From Trachelipus rathkii (Eukaryota > Arthropoda > Malacostraca > Isopoda > Trachelipodidae): a stretch of DNA of 30,737 bases. The DNA lies in the NCBI GenBank assembly GCA_015478945.1, contig JABUQX010087031.1, positions 10,001 through 40,737 on the forward strand, written 5' to 3'. This document shows, in pieces, positions 10,686 through 20,299 of this stretch. The stretch's first letter is position 1, and each line of letters begins with the position of its first letter. A program made the position numbers and the translations under genes. Under the pieces are notes generated by a model. The model saw only the letters and a list, made by a program, of their open reading frames with translations. It ran no database searches and was not told where the DNA came from.

Positions 10686-10866
10686 ACATAGGGGTAAAGG
10701 TGTGTAATCAGGACGAATAATCAGACTCCCAAGTAAAAAAAGTTAAAGAAGTTGTTCCTTATTAGCTTGGGTGGTAACCCTGAAATATAAAGAATATATA
10801 TATATATAATATATATATATATATAATAGTGGTTATCTATAGAGACAATATATATTATATATATAA

Positions 10867-10903
<37 letters not shown>

Positions 10904-11100
10904 ATATTATAAATATACATTATATCATATATATTTTTATATATAATATATATATTATATATATATAAAATATATAAGATATATTATATATATTAATTAT
11001 ATAATATATATATATATTTATATATATTATATATATAATATATATATAATATATATATTATAAGTTTGAGGGTGGTTATCTTAGACGGGACAATATATGG
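10686..11100. repeat. (TA)n arrays with duplicated flank
   Basis: After a 100-bp unassigned spacer, a TA array (about 10795-10825) is followed by a short sequence TGGTTATCTATAGAGACAAT (from 10829). A longer TA array (10850-11060) ends in a second copy of that sequence, TGGTTATCTTAGACGGGACA (from 11073). The larger array is therefore bounded by direct repeats of about 24 bp. Confidence 0.75.
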
Positions 11101-12060
11101 TTTTTGGAAACTGTTGTGACAGGGGTTGGGAGAGTTTAGTGTGTTATAGTAATATTGGAGTATTGATAGTAAAATACATATTGGAGATTCTTAGTTTATA
11201 GTGAATCATATGGTGAAGTGGTTGTCTCATTCCCGAATTTGTTTTTGGAGTGAACATTGATTACTTTGGTTACTTGGTTATTTGATGAATCTGGGCTGAG
11301 AAGGTAAGATGGGTATCTTATGTGAGGCTTTGTATTTTCAAAAAATTACTGAGTTTAATGTTTTTGTTGTTTAGGAGGATAGGAAGCAGCAATGGTTTCT
11401 TTTAATGGTTTTTAAAGTGACTAAATGATTTCTTGATTGCTAATATTCTGTCATAAATGAGCCAAGTATTTAGTTGCTAAATGTTGTTTTCAGTATCTGT
11501 GGTGATTGTGAGTATGGATTAACTCTGCTTGATGGTGGATGTGCAATTGGCAATAAATTATTATTTATGTGTCAAGTGGTATGAGGGTCGGTCGGCTGTA
11601 AAATGATGGAAGAAGAAAGAGGGATAATAAGGCTCCACGGGGGAACTCCATTTTTAAGATCTATTATTGGCAAAGTTGGTTTTTGTCCGTTATTTGGGTT
11701 TTAAACTAGATAGGAAATTTGAAATTATTGGAGATGGAGAGAGTTTAATATATTTTATATGTTGAATTACCTGGGACGTTACCGAAGGCTTTGTTTATAT
11801 CAATGACTGAAATTTTTTTTGTAGGAAGATGATTTGAAAAATAATTTTAAAATGTTTTGGGAAATTGTGATTAAAGCGAATGTGTTTAAGAATGATTTTT
11901 GAAGCCTTGTTGGAAGTTTTGGTAAGTGTAAAAGTAAGTGTATGATTTGGTGAATGAATATACCAATAGGTTTTTAAATTATGTGAAAAAGAATGTACGT
12001 GATAATGGGATTTGATTTATTAATAATATAAAAATTTCAAATTGCTATTTCAAATTGCGA
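11100..12060. other. Unassigned G-over-C skewed block
   Basis: About 960 bp with many Gs and few Cs on the plus strand, similar in composition to the LINE at 20300-21345. No reverse transcriptase, transposase or integrase motif could be placed, and all frames carry stops. It may be a badly decayed mobile element or an intron of the minus-strand gene whose exon lies at 12085-12198. Confidence 0.4.
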
Positions 12061-12084
12061 ACAGTTCCATTTCGTTAATCTTAC

Positions 12085-12198
12085 CTTGGCAACAACAACA
12101 ACTGCCATTTTTGTGATGTGCAAGATGTTCTAGTTCTGTCAGATCATCTTTACAGCTGAGAGTAGATGTTGATGTTGTGCTTTCTTCAGAATCTGCAG
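12085..12198 (-). CDS. Candidate internal coding exon of an unrecognised host gene
   Basis: On the minus strand a good 3' splice acceptor (TTAATTATTTCAG) precedes 114 nt that are followed by a strong donor, CAAG|GTAAGA. Only one frame is open, and it stays open throughout: two leading bases, 37 codons, then one trailing base. The peptide starts ADSEESTTSTSTLSC, continues KDDLTELEHLAHH and ends KNGSCCCCQ. It is hydrophilic, Ser/Thr-rich, with four adjacent cysteines at the end, which could be lipid-modified or metal-binding; that is speculation. I do not recognise the protein. Unlike the mobile elements nearby it has no internal damage. It lies downstream of the 15079-15226 candidate in transcript order. 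A chance open frame cannot be ruled out for so short a stretch. Confidence 0.5.
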
Positions 12199-12240
12199 CT
12201 GAAATAATTAAAAGTTATACGCTGATTCTAGAAACAGCAA

Positions 12241-12243
12241 CGC

Positions 12244-12274
<31 letters not shown>

Positions 12275-12640
12275 TAATAATAATATATAAATAATATTAG
12301 ATAATATAATAATAATATATAATAATAATCAATAATTGAATTTATTATAATCATAAGGAAATTAAGATGATGAAAAATAATTGTATTAATTATACTATTT
12401 ATAATTATAAAAATAATAATATAATATAATAAAATATAATATAATAATAATAATACTAATAAAATAATAATAAATAATAATTAATAATAAACAATATTAA
12501 TAATATTATGATAAAAATATAAAATAATTAATAAAACATATTAATAAAATAATAAAAAATTAATAAATTATAATAAAGTATTTAAAATTTAATCATAATA
12601 ATAAATTAATAAATCAGTAATTTTAATTCAATTAATAATA
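12241..12640. repeat. (AAT)n-derived array
   Basis: About 400 bp of AAT/ATA trinucleotide repeats, clean near 12241-12270 and increasingly imperfect after that. It is followed at 12706-12828 by the opposite-strand motif. Confidence 0.8.
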
Positions 12641-12705
12641 ACTTAAAAAAATGAAAATAAAATAATTAATAACGTGGAAAAACTATAATGGAAGAATAAT
12701 ATAAT

Positions 12706-12828
12706 TATTATTATTATTATTATTATTATTATTTATAATATTATTATTATTTTCTAATTCATAAAATTTTTGTTTGTTTATTATTATTATTATTATTATT
12801 ATTATTTTATTTTATTTTATTATTAAAT
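12706..12828. repeat. (ATT)n array
   Basis: Two ATT blocks (about 12706-12750 and 12781-12825) separated by a short unique spacer. They complement the AAT array upstream, so the pair could form a long imperfect hairpin. Confidence 0.8.
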
Positions 12829-12832
12829 TCAA

Positions 12833-12947
12833 TTGATATATATATAGTATATATAATATATAATATATATATATAGTATAATTATATATATTATATATAT
12901 ATAGCTTATATATCTATTATATATATATAGTATATATATAGTATAAT

Positions 12948-12981
<34 letters not shown>

Positions 12982-13017
12982 AGTATATATATAATAATAT
13001 ATTATAATATATATGGT
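12833..13017. repeat. (TA)n microsatellite
   Basis: Imperfect TA array with several TATAGTATA interruptions. Confidence 0.85.
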
Positions 13018-13353
13018 GGTCATTGAAAGTAACGTTGAACATATGGAAAGCTTTCGATGGAAATTACCACAAAGTTTTGATTCCTCGGCTTTCAGCTTTC
13101 GATATTTATTCCTATCTTTGTTACTTTTTCTTTTGTTTTTTGATAGATCCATAGCATATTGATGACGTCCACCGTTATCCCCTTAAATACTTAATAGTAA
13201 TGTTTTTCAGGAATGTCTCCTATGCCCTATTTTTAAATTTTTATTTTCCTTCTTTTTACTAGTGGCATTTTATGTCACTTGATGTCATATCTTCTATTTT
13301 GCAGACTACTCAATCCTGCATTAGAATGTAGTTGATACTAGAATGGTAGTTTT
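13018..13353. other. Unassigned sequence before the hAT MITE
   Basis: No mobile-element motif seen. Two plus-strand pyrimidine-rich CAG sites occur (GTTTTTCAG near 13210, CTATTTTGCAG near 13304), but neither is followed by an open frame with a donor. A minus-strand Lys/Ser-rich open frame near 13152 lacks splice or homology support. It probably lies in an intron of the minus-strand gene. Confidence 0.4.
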
Positions 13354-13361
13354 GTAGCACC

Positions 13362-13634
13362 CAGGGTTGTGGAGTCGGTTCAAAAAATTTTCCGACTCCG
13401 ATCGACTCACCTCGACTCCTACCTTGAATAATTACCATCGACTCCGCTCGTACTCACCTTTTTTAAAAATTACCGACTCGAATCTCCTCCTTTTGAAAAT
13501 TACGACTTTGACTCCGACGCCGACTCGACTCCGACTCGCCTCTCTTTCAAAATTGCTGACCGATCCATCCAGCTCCATTCCAGAACTACACCACTCACCG
13601 ACTAAGCGACTCCGACTCGGGCTCCACAACCCTG
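13362..13634. mobile_element. 273-bp hAT-type MITE built of GACTCC repeats, with TSD
   Basis: The ends are perfect 13-bp inverted repeats: CAGGGTTGTGGAG at 13362 and its inverse complement ending at 13634. The element is flanked by 8-bp direct repeats, GTAGCACC (13354-13361) and GTAGCATC (13635-13642), one mismatch apart. A CAGGG-type terminus with an 8-bp target duplication is the hallmark of hAT transposons. The interior is packed with CGACTC/GACTCC hexamers in one orientation, the kind of subterminal repeat that hAT transposases bind. It has no coding capacity, so it would have moved using another element's transposase. Open frames across it are by-products of the hexamer. Confidence 0.85.
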
Positions 13635-13657
13635 GTAGCATCTGCCCACTATCTTAC

Positions 13658-13682
13658 CTGTCCTACTTACTTCCAAATAGAT
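13658..13682 (-). CDS. Possible 25-nt micro-exon of the minus-strand host gene
   Basis: On the minus strand an acceptor (CCAGATTATTTCAG) precedes 25 nt ending ACAG, followed by donor GTAAGA. Read from its first base it encodes IYLEVSRT plus one base. The candidate exon at 15079-15226 ends on a codon boundary, and the one at 12085-12198 starts with two bases. Inserting these 25 nt joins both in frame, with a GCT alanine codon across the second junction. A stronger internal donor (GTAAGT after 12 nt) offers a competing choice that would not keep the phase. Only the phase match and splice signals support it, so it is tentative. Confidence 0.3.
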
Positions 13683-13884
13683 CTGAAATAATCTGGTTGT
13701 TTTCATGAACTCAGAAACTCAATTCCTGGACATATTAACATGATCTTCCAAAACTATAATCTTCGAAAACGCGATCAAAACCTTCCCCATTCCATAATAG
13801 TCTTGGCATTTCCATTTCCAGTGATCAATTTTTTTGGAAAAAACATTTTTTTCCTTACAATTTAATCTATATAAGCTTTTTTTT

Positions 13885-13986
13885 CCTACTATATGAGTTT
13901 CTAAGAGTTTATGGCTGTATGTGGAGCTTTCTTTTTTCCTATATCCTACTATATGAGTTTCTAAGAGGTTATGGCTGTATGTGGAG
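13885..13986. repeat. 60-bp tandem duplication, nearly identical
   Basis: A block starting CCTACTATATGAGTTTCTAA occurs at 13885 and again at 13945 and continues with one or two differences through TATGGCTGTATGTGGAG. The high identity suggests a recent duplication. It lies in the likely intron between the 15079-15226 and 13658-13682 candidate exons. The 123-codon minus-strand frame through it reflects the repeat and has no other support. Confidence 0.8.
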
Positions 13987-14284
13987 TCATTGGAACTTCT
14001 TTCAATCAGCCTTGTTTCTAACCATATAAAAGAAGTTCTTTCGGTCTCCACATAGTAATGCATCGCATATTTGGTATTGTTATTCAGCATTTTTCTTCAA
14101 ATAGTGGAGCTAGTTTTTAAGGACTATACTTATGATAACTTTTAGTCTACAATCTGTTAAAGGTGCAGTCGCACCGTGGCATCATTTTCTATATACCATC
14201 GCATTTACAATGGGCATTGCAAGCTCAGAAACAGTAGAGAAATACCATCAGGACCTTAAGTATTCTTGGTATTAAGCTCTGAAG
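13987..14284. other. Unassigned, probably intronic
   Basis: No gene or mobile-element motif recognised. A small perfect stem (GGTGC / GCACC with a 4-base loop) occurs at about 14162-14175. Confidence 0.4.
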
Positions 14285-14809
<525 letters not shown>

Positions 14810-15078
14810 TGTTGTGGGAATAAATAAGAGGATAGATTCTGAATAGAAAGTATAAAAATGAAAAATTATTTCAATTGTCGCAAATGAAAAAAAGTGCGGG
14901 AAGAGGAATCTGAAAGATTGCTGCATATACTGTAAAAAAAAAATTTTATTGGCACGATTCTTCGAATTTTACATGATTGCAGAACGAAATATAAACAGCT
15001 TGAGTTTCTGAAAGTAGATTCCATGTAGGAAATAAGCAAGATTCTCGTTTCAACCAAGGTTAACGTACACCACCATAC

Positions 15079-15226
15079 CTGGTAAAAGAATATCTCAGTT
15101 ACAAGTTGTTGTGACCTCAGATGAAACTTTCCAACCAAAGCAGAAATCGTTCCAAGAAATGTCAAAGTAGTAAGACGTAAAATCCGACCAGCAGTTTCTA
15201 AATGAAGGAAATGTCGAGAGCCATTT
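15079..15226 (-). CDS. Candidate internal coding exon of an unrecognised host gene
   Basis: On the minus strand a pyrimidine-rich acceptor (ATGTTTTTCTCAG) precedes 148 nt that end TACCAG before a GTATGG donor. One frame is open throughout: one leading base then 49 codons. The peptide begins NGSRHFLHLETAGRILRL, continues TTLTFLGTISALVGKF and ends HLRSQQLVTEIFFYQ. It alternates helical-looking basic and hydrophobic stretches, compatible with a helical-repeat protein or a single membrane segment; I cannot name the family. No stop or frameshift is present, unlike every mobile-element ORF nearby. The exon starts after two bases of a codon and ends on a codon boundary. A longer open frame (14866-15165) overlaps in the same frame but reads past the donor into intron. 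Confidence 0.55.
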
Positions 15227-15547
15227 CTGAGAAAAACATGAAATTGAATAAATACAGAAATGAGACCGTGTTCCAGGATATCTTCAAATGAGGAAAGAAT
15301 TTAGCAGTGTTAAGTTGATGCATGGATTACAAGATAAGAGATGGAATTTTATCCCCATAAAACAAAAATTGTATTAGCTGCCTTCGCTTTTAACACATAT
15401 AGCTGTATTGTTCCTAATCGCATACTATTCACAATAATTTTATTTTTTGTTTATAGATGATGTTAGTTTAATCCCGTAAACAATCAAAAAAATTGTTTTG
15501 TTGTTCAGTGTATGTATTTAGTTAACCAACGTGTACCGTCCAGGAAT
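15227..15547. other. Probable intron upstream of the 15079-15226 exon
   Basis: AT-rich, with no recognised element and no open frame with splice signals. Its end nearest the exon supplies a T-rich tract before the acceptor. An upstream exon ending with two bases of a split codon would be expected further right, but I found none. Confidence 0.4.
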
Positions 15548-15868
15548 AATTATTATATATGATATATTATAATATTATATTAAATAAATATAATATATAT
15601 ATATATATATAATATATATTATATAATATATAATATATTATATATAATATTATATTATATATTATTAAATATGTATATAATATATATATATATATTCTAT
15701 ATATATATTTATATATATATATTATAATATCTATAATAATATATTATTATATATATTATGTATATAATATAATATATATATATATATTATATATAATATA
15801 TATATAATATAATATATATATTATTATATATAATATATAATATATACTATCATATGATATATATATCC
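15548..15868. repeat. (TA)n microsatellite
   Basis: About 320 bp of imperfect TA repeat, one of the longest arrays in the window. Confidence 0.9.
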
Positions 15869-15869
15869 A

Positions 15870-16257
15870 GTTCCTCAAAAACAAAAGAATTTTACACATC
15901 TCCTATCTATAACCAATATTCGTTTCCTATTTATCCGACCCTTCATTTACCTAAATCTAAGATAATCAGTCTTTGACTGAAACTTGACTCTACTCTTCAA
16001 ACACCTTTCTTAAAACGTGATTTTTAACGCCAACGCAAATGAATGTTCTGCAAGCCGGAAAATACCAAAATAACAAGATTTATCCATGATGTTCAAAACT
16101 CAGCGACTCACACTACACAGATTCTCTAACTTATAGGATTAACATTGATAACATGACACCTATACACAGCTTCGACCGCCTTCAACGTAAATTAATTTGA
16201 ATCTTTGTGCATTAAAAACCTTTCAAACATTTAACATAATATAAGGTGAACACCCTT
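15870..16257. other. Unassigned, possibly LINE-derived
   Basis: On the plus strand, broken pieces such as a TPIHSFDRLQRKLI-like run (near 16160-16195) recall the C-terminal region of some LINE reverse transcriptases. The match is too short to assign. No intact frame. Confidence 0.25.
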
Positions 16258-16330
16258 AACCAGCGTTTTTCCATTGAGGTGCGTTCTCGAAAATACCTAG
16301 GGGGTGCGCGACAGAGCATGAAGAAAAACT
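16258..16330. mobile_element. hAT-like terminal fragment
   Basis: The sequence begins CCAGCGTTTTTCCATTGAGG and includes CCTAGGGGGTGCGCGACAG. This is the style of a hAT-group end, a CAG-start tip followed by a repeated GGTGCG motif. No partner end with a matching 8-bp duplication was found. The fragment at 18430-18515 has a different internal sequence and is probably another family. Confidence 0.45.
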
Positions 16331-16439
16331 TTGTTTTATTTTAGTAATTTTTAACAAGTTGTTTGTAAAAGATTGAACGAAAAAAATTATTAAGAATTAT
16401 TAAGCACATCTTTCTCATTAAATTATTTAAAATAGGTAT

Positions 16440-16638
16440 GTTATTATATAATATATATATATATAGAATATATTAGTATATATTATATATGATTTTTATA
16501 AATACTTATATATTAGTATATATATTATATATATATATATTATATATATATATATATATAATATATATATATATTATATATATATATATATACTATAATA
16601 TAATTTTATGATATATATATATATATATATATTATATA

Positions 16639-16671
<33 letters not shown>

Positions 16672-16722
16672 AGTTATATATAGATATATATATTATATAT
16701 ATAATATATATATTATTATAGT
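16440..16722. repeat. (TA)n microsatellite
   Basis: Long imperfect TA array ending where the hAT left terminus starts. Confidence 0.9.
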
Positions 16723-18141
16723 TAGTGATTGCAGCGGAATTCATTTTTTTCTGCATTTCGCGGAATGCGGATGCGGATGTTTGATTTAAATATCCGCGGA
16801 TGCGGATGCGGATCGGAATGCGGAGTACGGATGTTTGATAATATATATATAGTATATAATATATATAACTATATATATATATATATATAAGTATGATTTT
16901 TTATATATTATATACTATATTACGGAGTTTTGCAACTATTTAATAAGGATTGTGACTACAGGTACGGAATGGACCGACCACTCAATACATCCCCCAAGCC
17001 TTTTCAACCTTTCGCCCTTAATGAAAGAGATTTTTACAATGGATTATTATATAATTTGCACTAATATTGAATTTCAAATATAGGAAGGTGGGCTTGAGAA
17101 ACGTCATTTTGCTTGCTGAGAGCCCAGCTTGCTATAAGTACTCTCGAACTGGAACATAACGTTGGAGGATTAGGCAGTATTTCTTGCAAGTTTACTCAAG
17201 CGTGGGTAAACATTTTGCTTTAACTTTCCACCAACTGATGGATCATCATTTGAATCTAATCATTTTTCTTGAGATAGTTTTCAATCAATATTTACATCAT
17301 CTTTTGGAAAGCGTGTGTTTCTATCTACTTGAACTGTAGAAATTCTCAGTGAATCTGTTGATTGATTTCCTGTGTAGAATGGTGTTGGTTCTGTAGATTT
17401 GTATTTTCGCTTTTAACGTGACGAATTATAGATTGTTCGGGATTGAAGGTTTTCACTGCAACAAAGTTAACGATTTACTTGTTTTTGATATAATTGGTAA
17501 AAAACTTGCCTTTATTATCGGGTGCATCTAAGTACAAGTTGCACTAGTATGAAGGTCAATAATTCCCTACATACCAAGCGTTATTCTAGCTCTGTTTTAA
17601 TTACATCTTTCATTAATTTTTAAACAGTCCATCATTTTTCGATTTGAAGATGGTAAAAGTGTTTTCTTGAACGTTTTGAGAATAATGGGTATTATGTTAG
17701 ACAGTAAGCTGTCGATTGGCGTCTGATTTTTTTGGTAGTTCCCTTCAATATGCTGTTCCAATAGCTTTAATGCAGTGGTGATATTGAGTCCGATTGTTGC
17801 ACATTAAATCAAGAATGTTAACTTTGGAATAGGAACTGGCGTACGAAGCAAGAGTTCTTTGAAGCAATAACTTCTTACCAATCATATGAAATGTACTATG
17901 ACAGCGAGTTGGAATGTTTTGGATAACACTTAAGGATCCAATTCAAGTTTCTTTTTGGGGGCCAAAAACCTCCAATCATTTGTCAAATTTCTTTTTGGGG
18001 GCTCATCTTAAGTATTTTTGTTATAATTTTTAATGAATGAAAAAGTACCAAAACATCCCAGGGCAAGGCGGATGCGGGAGGCGGATCTTTAATAATGTGC
18101 GGATGCTCGCGGATGCGGATGCGATGTTACCTGCATCACTA
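16723..18141 (-). mobile_element. Deleted hAT transposon with GCGGAT-rich ends
   Basis: The left end reads TTAGTGATTGCAG and the right end, inverted, TTAGTGATGCAG. Just inside both ends are clusters of GCGGAT hexamers (16760-16840 and 18068-18127) in opposite orientation. The interior carries a broken minus-strand transposase with hAT C-terminal motifs. At about 1.4 kb it is well short of an autonomous hAT (usually 2.5 kb or more), and the N-terminal half of the transposase is missing. A (TA)n segment (about 16845-16920) has grown inside the left end. Flanking DNA is TA repeat, so an 8-bp target duplication cannot be confirmed; ATTATAGT and ATTATATT nearby are only suggestive. A motif TTTCTTTTTGGGGGC is repeated about 40 bp apart near 17945 and 17985. 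Confidence 0.8.
17060..17925 (-). pseudogene. hAT transposase, C-terminal part, broken
   Basis: Reading leftward, the first landmark is IPTRCHSTFHMIGKKLLLQR (17925 to about 17860), corresponding to the conserved P-T-R-W-N-S-T segment of the hAT core, with the Trp changed. After several stops comes DDPSVGGKL (about 17240), then YPRLSKLAR (17211-17181). Last is a worn S-x-R-V-F / S-K segment (about 17140-17100), which is the hAT dimerisation region. The protein would excise the element; this copy cannot. The RNase H-like catalytic residues upstream of the first landmark are absent. Confidence 0.75.
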
Positions 18142-18144
18142 ATA

Positions 18145-18197
18145 TTATATTAGGGTATATAATATATATATATATATACTATATTATATTATTATAG

Positions 18198-18229
<32 letters not shown>

Positions 18230-18420
18230 TATATATATTATATTTATTATATATCTATATTATATAATTATATATATATATATATTTTAATATTATATAT
18301 TATATATTATAGTATACTCATATATATATATATATTATATATATAATATATATATATTTTATTTATATATATATAAATATATATATATACTATATATAAT
18401 ATATATATACTATTATAGCT
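18145..18420. repeat. (TA)n microsatellite
   Basis: Imperfect TA array directly abutting the right terminus of the hAT element. Confidence 0.9.
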
Positions 18421-18429
18421 ATATTTATT

Positions 18430-18515
18430 GGTGAAAGGATTGGGGTGCAACAGAATTCTATGTTTTTTATTCCTTGGGTGGCACTAGAAAAAGATTGGGA
18501 ATCACTGGTCTAGAC
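18430..18515. mobile_element. hAT-like terminal fragment, inverted
   Basis: The inverse complement starts CAGTGATTCCCAATCTTTTT and continues CTAGTGCCACCC, a typical hAT-type end. The eight bases outside it are the palindrome GTCTAGAC, which fits the usual hAT target preference. No matching second end was located. Confidence 0.5.
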
Positions 18516-18794
18516 TCTAGATTGACGTGAACGGCCTTTTTTTCAAAAAATCATAAATTAGATTCTTATTTTCATTTTCAATATTTCATTGTTTTTACAT
18601 TTTACACATATTTTAGAAATTTGACTGGCAGTCTCCACCATACGTTGAAAGAGGATCCGGATTGGATTGTGAAAGCTTAGTTTTTGAAAAATTTTGAAGA
18701 ATAAAATTGGTAAAAAATTGTGGAGTCATTCTGTATATATATAATATATATATATAATATTATATATATATATATAATATATATATATAATATA

Positions 18795-18826
<32 letters not shown>

Positions 18827-18838
18827 ATTATATATAAT
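18516..18838. other. Unassigned spacer and (TA)n array
   Basis: 18516-18732 has no recognised element. A 75-nt plus-strand stretch after CACATATTTTAG (about 18616) is open for 25 codons but ends in a stop without a donor, so I do not call it. 18733-18838 is an imperfect TA array. Confidence 0.45.
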
Positions 18839-18844
18839 CAAAAG

Positions 18845-19000
18845 ATAAACAAGTATAGTATTGTACTTGACTTAGTTCATTTTTTGAGTATTGTACTTGT
18901 ACTTGTTTTGGCAAGTTTCTAAATACCCATGTATGTGAACTTTGTACTTGCACCTGCTTGTACTTTGAAATTTTGTCAAGTACTTAGAAGTATTTGGCAT
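18845..19000. repeat. Island of TACTTG/CAAGTA hexamers
   Basis: At least six copies of TACTTG or its inverse complement lie within 160 bp (for example GTACTTGTACTTG near 18894). This resembles the hexamer organisation of the GACTCC MITE and the GCGGAT hAT ends. CAAGTATA occurs near both sides (18850 and 19100), but a true inverted pair was not found. Confidence 0.55.
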
Positions 19001-19104
19001 TTTAACTTGCAATATTTTTTTTTTTTTAATTTTCTACAATGAAATTTATTATTTATTATGTATTCTAAATAAATTTCCATTTAAGAATATAAAGGAGGGC
19101 AAGT

Positions 19105-19355
19105 ATACTATATATATATTATATATTATATATATAATATTATACATAATTATATATACATATATTATATAATATTTTTGTGTTTTATTTAATATAATAT
19201 AATATTTATATATTATATTATTATATATATATACTTATATTACAGTATATATCCGTATATAAAAATTATGTATTATAATATATAATAATAGTATTATATA
19301 CTATATATATATATATTTATATATATGATATATATATAATGTATATATATATATA
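19105..19355. repeat. (TA)n microsatellite
   Basis: Imperfect TA array that begins just past the 3' end of the minus-strand Penelope-like element. Confidence 0.85.
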
Positions 19356-19379
19356 TTCTTTTATTCTCTATCTAGAATT

Positions 19380-20225
19380 ACAAGTTAAAGTTATATAAAG
19401 TTGAAAAAATAACCATTCATAGAGATAAAGAAATCATTACAATATTATGATGGTTAGAGTTCATGGATTTAAGACAAAATCTCATCTTCAGTATTCTAAA
19501 AGACTTAAAACTTAGATTTTCATTTATGGGATGCCAAATATATACAAGGATTCTAACACTGAGATCGAGTCCTCAGTTTGGGCTAGATATTCAAAATCAT
19601 ATCATGTAGTATGGTGTTCTGAAGAGGATGAGCAATTTATAGCTGAATAGGGGATGGTGGTAAATAGTCTAGACGTTCTAAATGAAAACCTTTATGCTCC
19701 ATGCAATGGCGCAATGGAAGGCTTCGTTATTTGTCTTTCCTATGTACGTGGCATCGCAGTCACCGCACTTGTAATGATATATTACTGTGAGCATAAGGTT
19801 AAGGGAGTTAATCTTTAAATTTAAAATATTCCCCAATTTTTTAAAAAAAATAAATCTAAATTTAAACTGTGTAATAGTTTGTTTTTAAAACACGTTAATT
19901 TTTACCGTCAATTCGTAACATGATTTCCCCTCGGGAAAGGCAAACCTCATATATTAAAAATATCCTTAGGCAGCTGTTAATTTACCACTGTAGATTGTCT
20001 TTAAAAGCTTGCTGTAAGTAATTTTCGAAAAGTTGAGTAATTATAAAATTCGGAACCCATTCTTCAAAATATGTCTTTCAGGAATCAAAGTTCTTGTTGT
20101 CAATTACATACAGAATGATGAAAATTTTGTATCCGCCTGTCAAAAAGAGTTTTAGAATAAGTTGATTTAAAACATGGAAGGAATGAAGAATAAATTTTGT
20201 CGTACATCCAGTATAATATAGGCGA
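19380..20225 (-). mobile_element. Penelope-like retroelement, 3' portion with GIY-YIG endonuclease
   Basis: Penelope-like elements encode a reverse transcriptase followed by a GIY-YIG nuclease. On the minus strand, pieces of the post-RT linker are readable (YYSTFRKLLTASF near 20020, then a KFKD-x-LP-like run near 19810). Next comes a clear nuclease start, YKCGDCDATYIGKT (19773 to 19732), with the paired cysteines and Y-I-G core intact. Further on, after stops, VLESLYI (about 19550) matches the conserved helix carrying the catalytic glutamate. The RT palm is absent, so the copy is 5'-truncated. The 3' side leads into a (TA)n array. Stops and shifts make it inactive. Confidence 0.75.
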
Positions 20226-20299
20226 GATGGTGTGGTTGATTGGATTTTCGGAAGTTGTGTAACAAAAGCCTTTTATGGATGGTTATTATTATGAGGGTA

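Noticed and set aside
13367..13708. 113-codon plus frame and overlapping 69-codon minus frame
   Set aside because: They lie in the hexamer-repeat MITE, whose 6-bp period keeps frames open on both strands.
13719..14090. 123-codon minus-strand frame
   Set aside because: About half of it is the translated 60-bp duplication, and the rest lacks splice signals and homology. It overlaps the likely intron.
16253..18523. One large hAT element bounded by the fragments at 16258 and 18515
   Set aside because: The two ends have different internal sequence, and the adjacent 8-mers (CCCTTAAC and GTCTAGAC) do not match. They are better treated as separate fragments.
18616..18690. Possible plus-strand exon after CACATATTTTAG
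   Set aside because: Open for only about 25 codons, ends in a stop with no donor, and has no partner exon on that strand.
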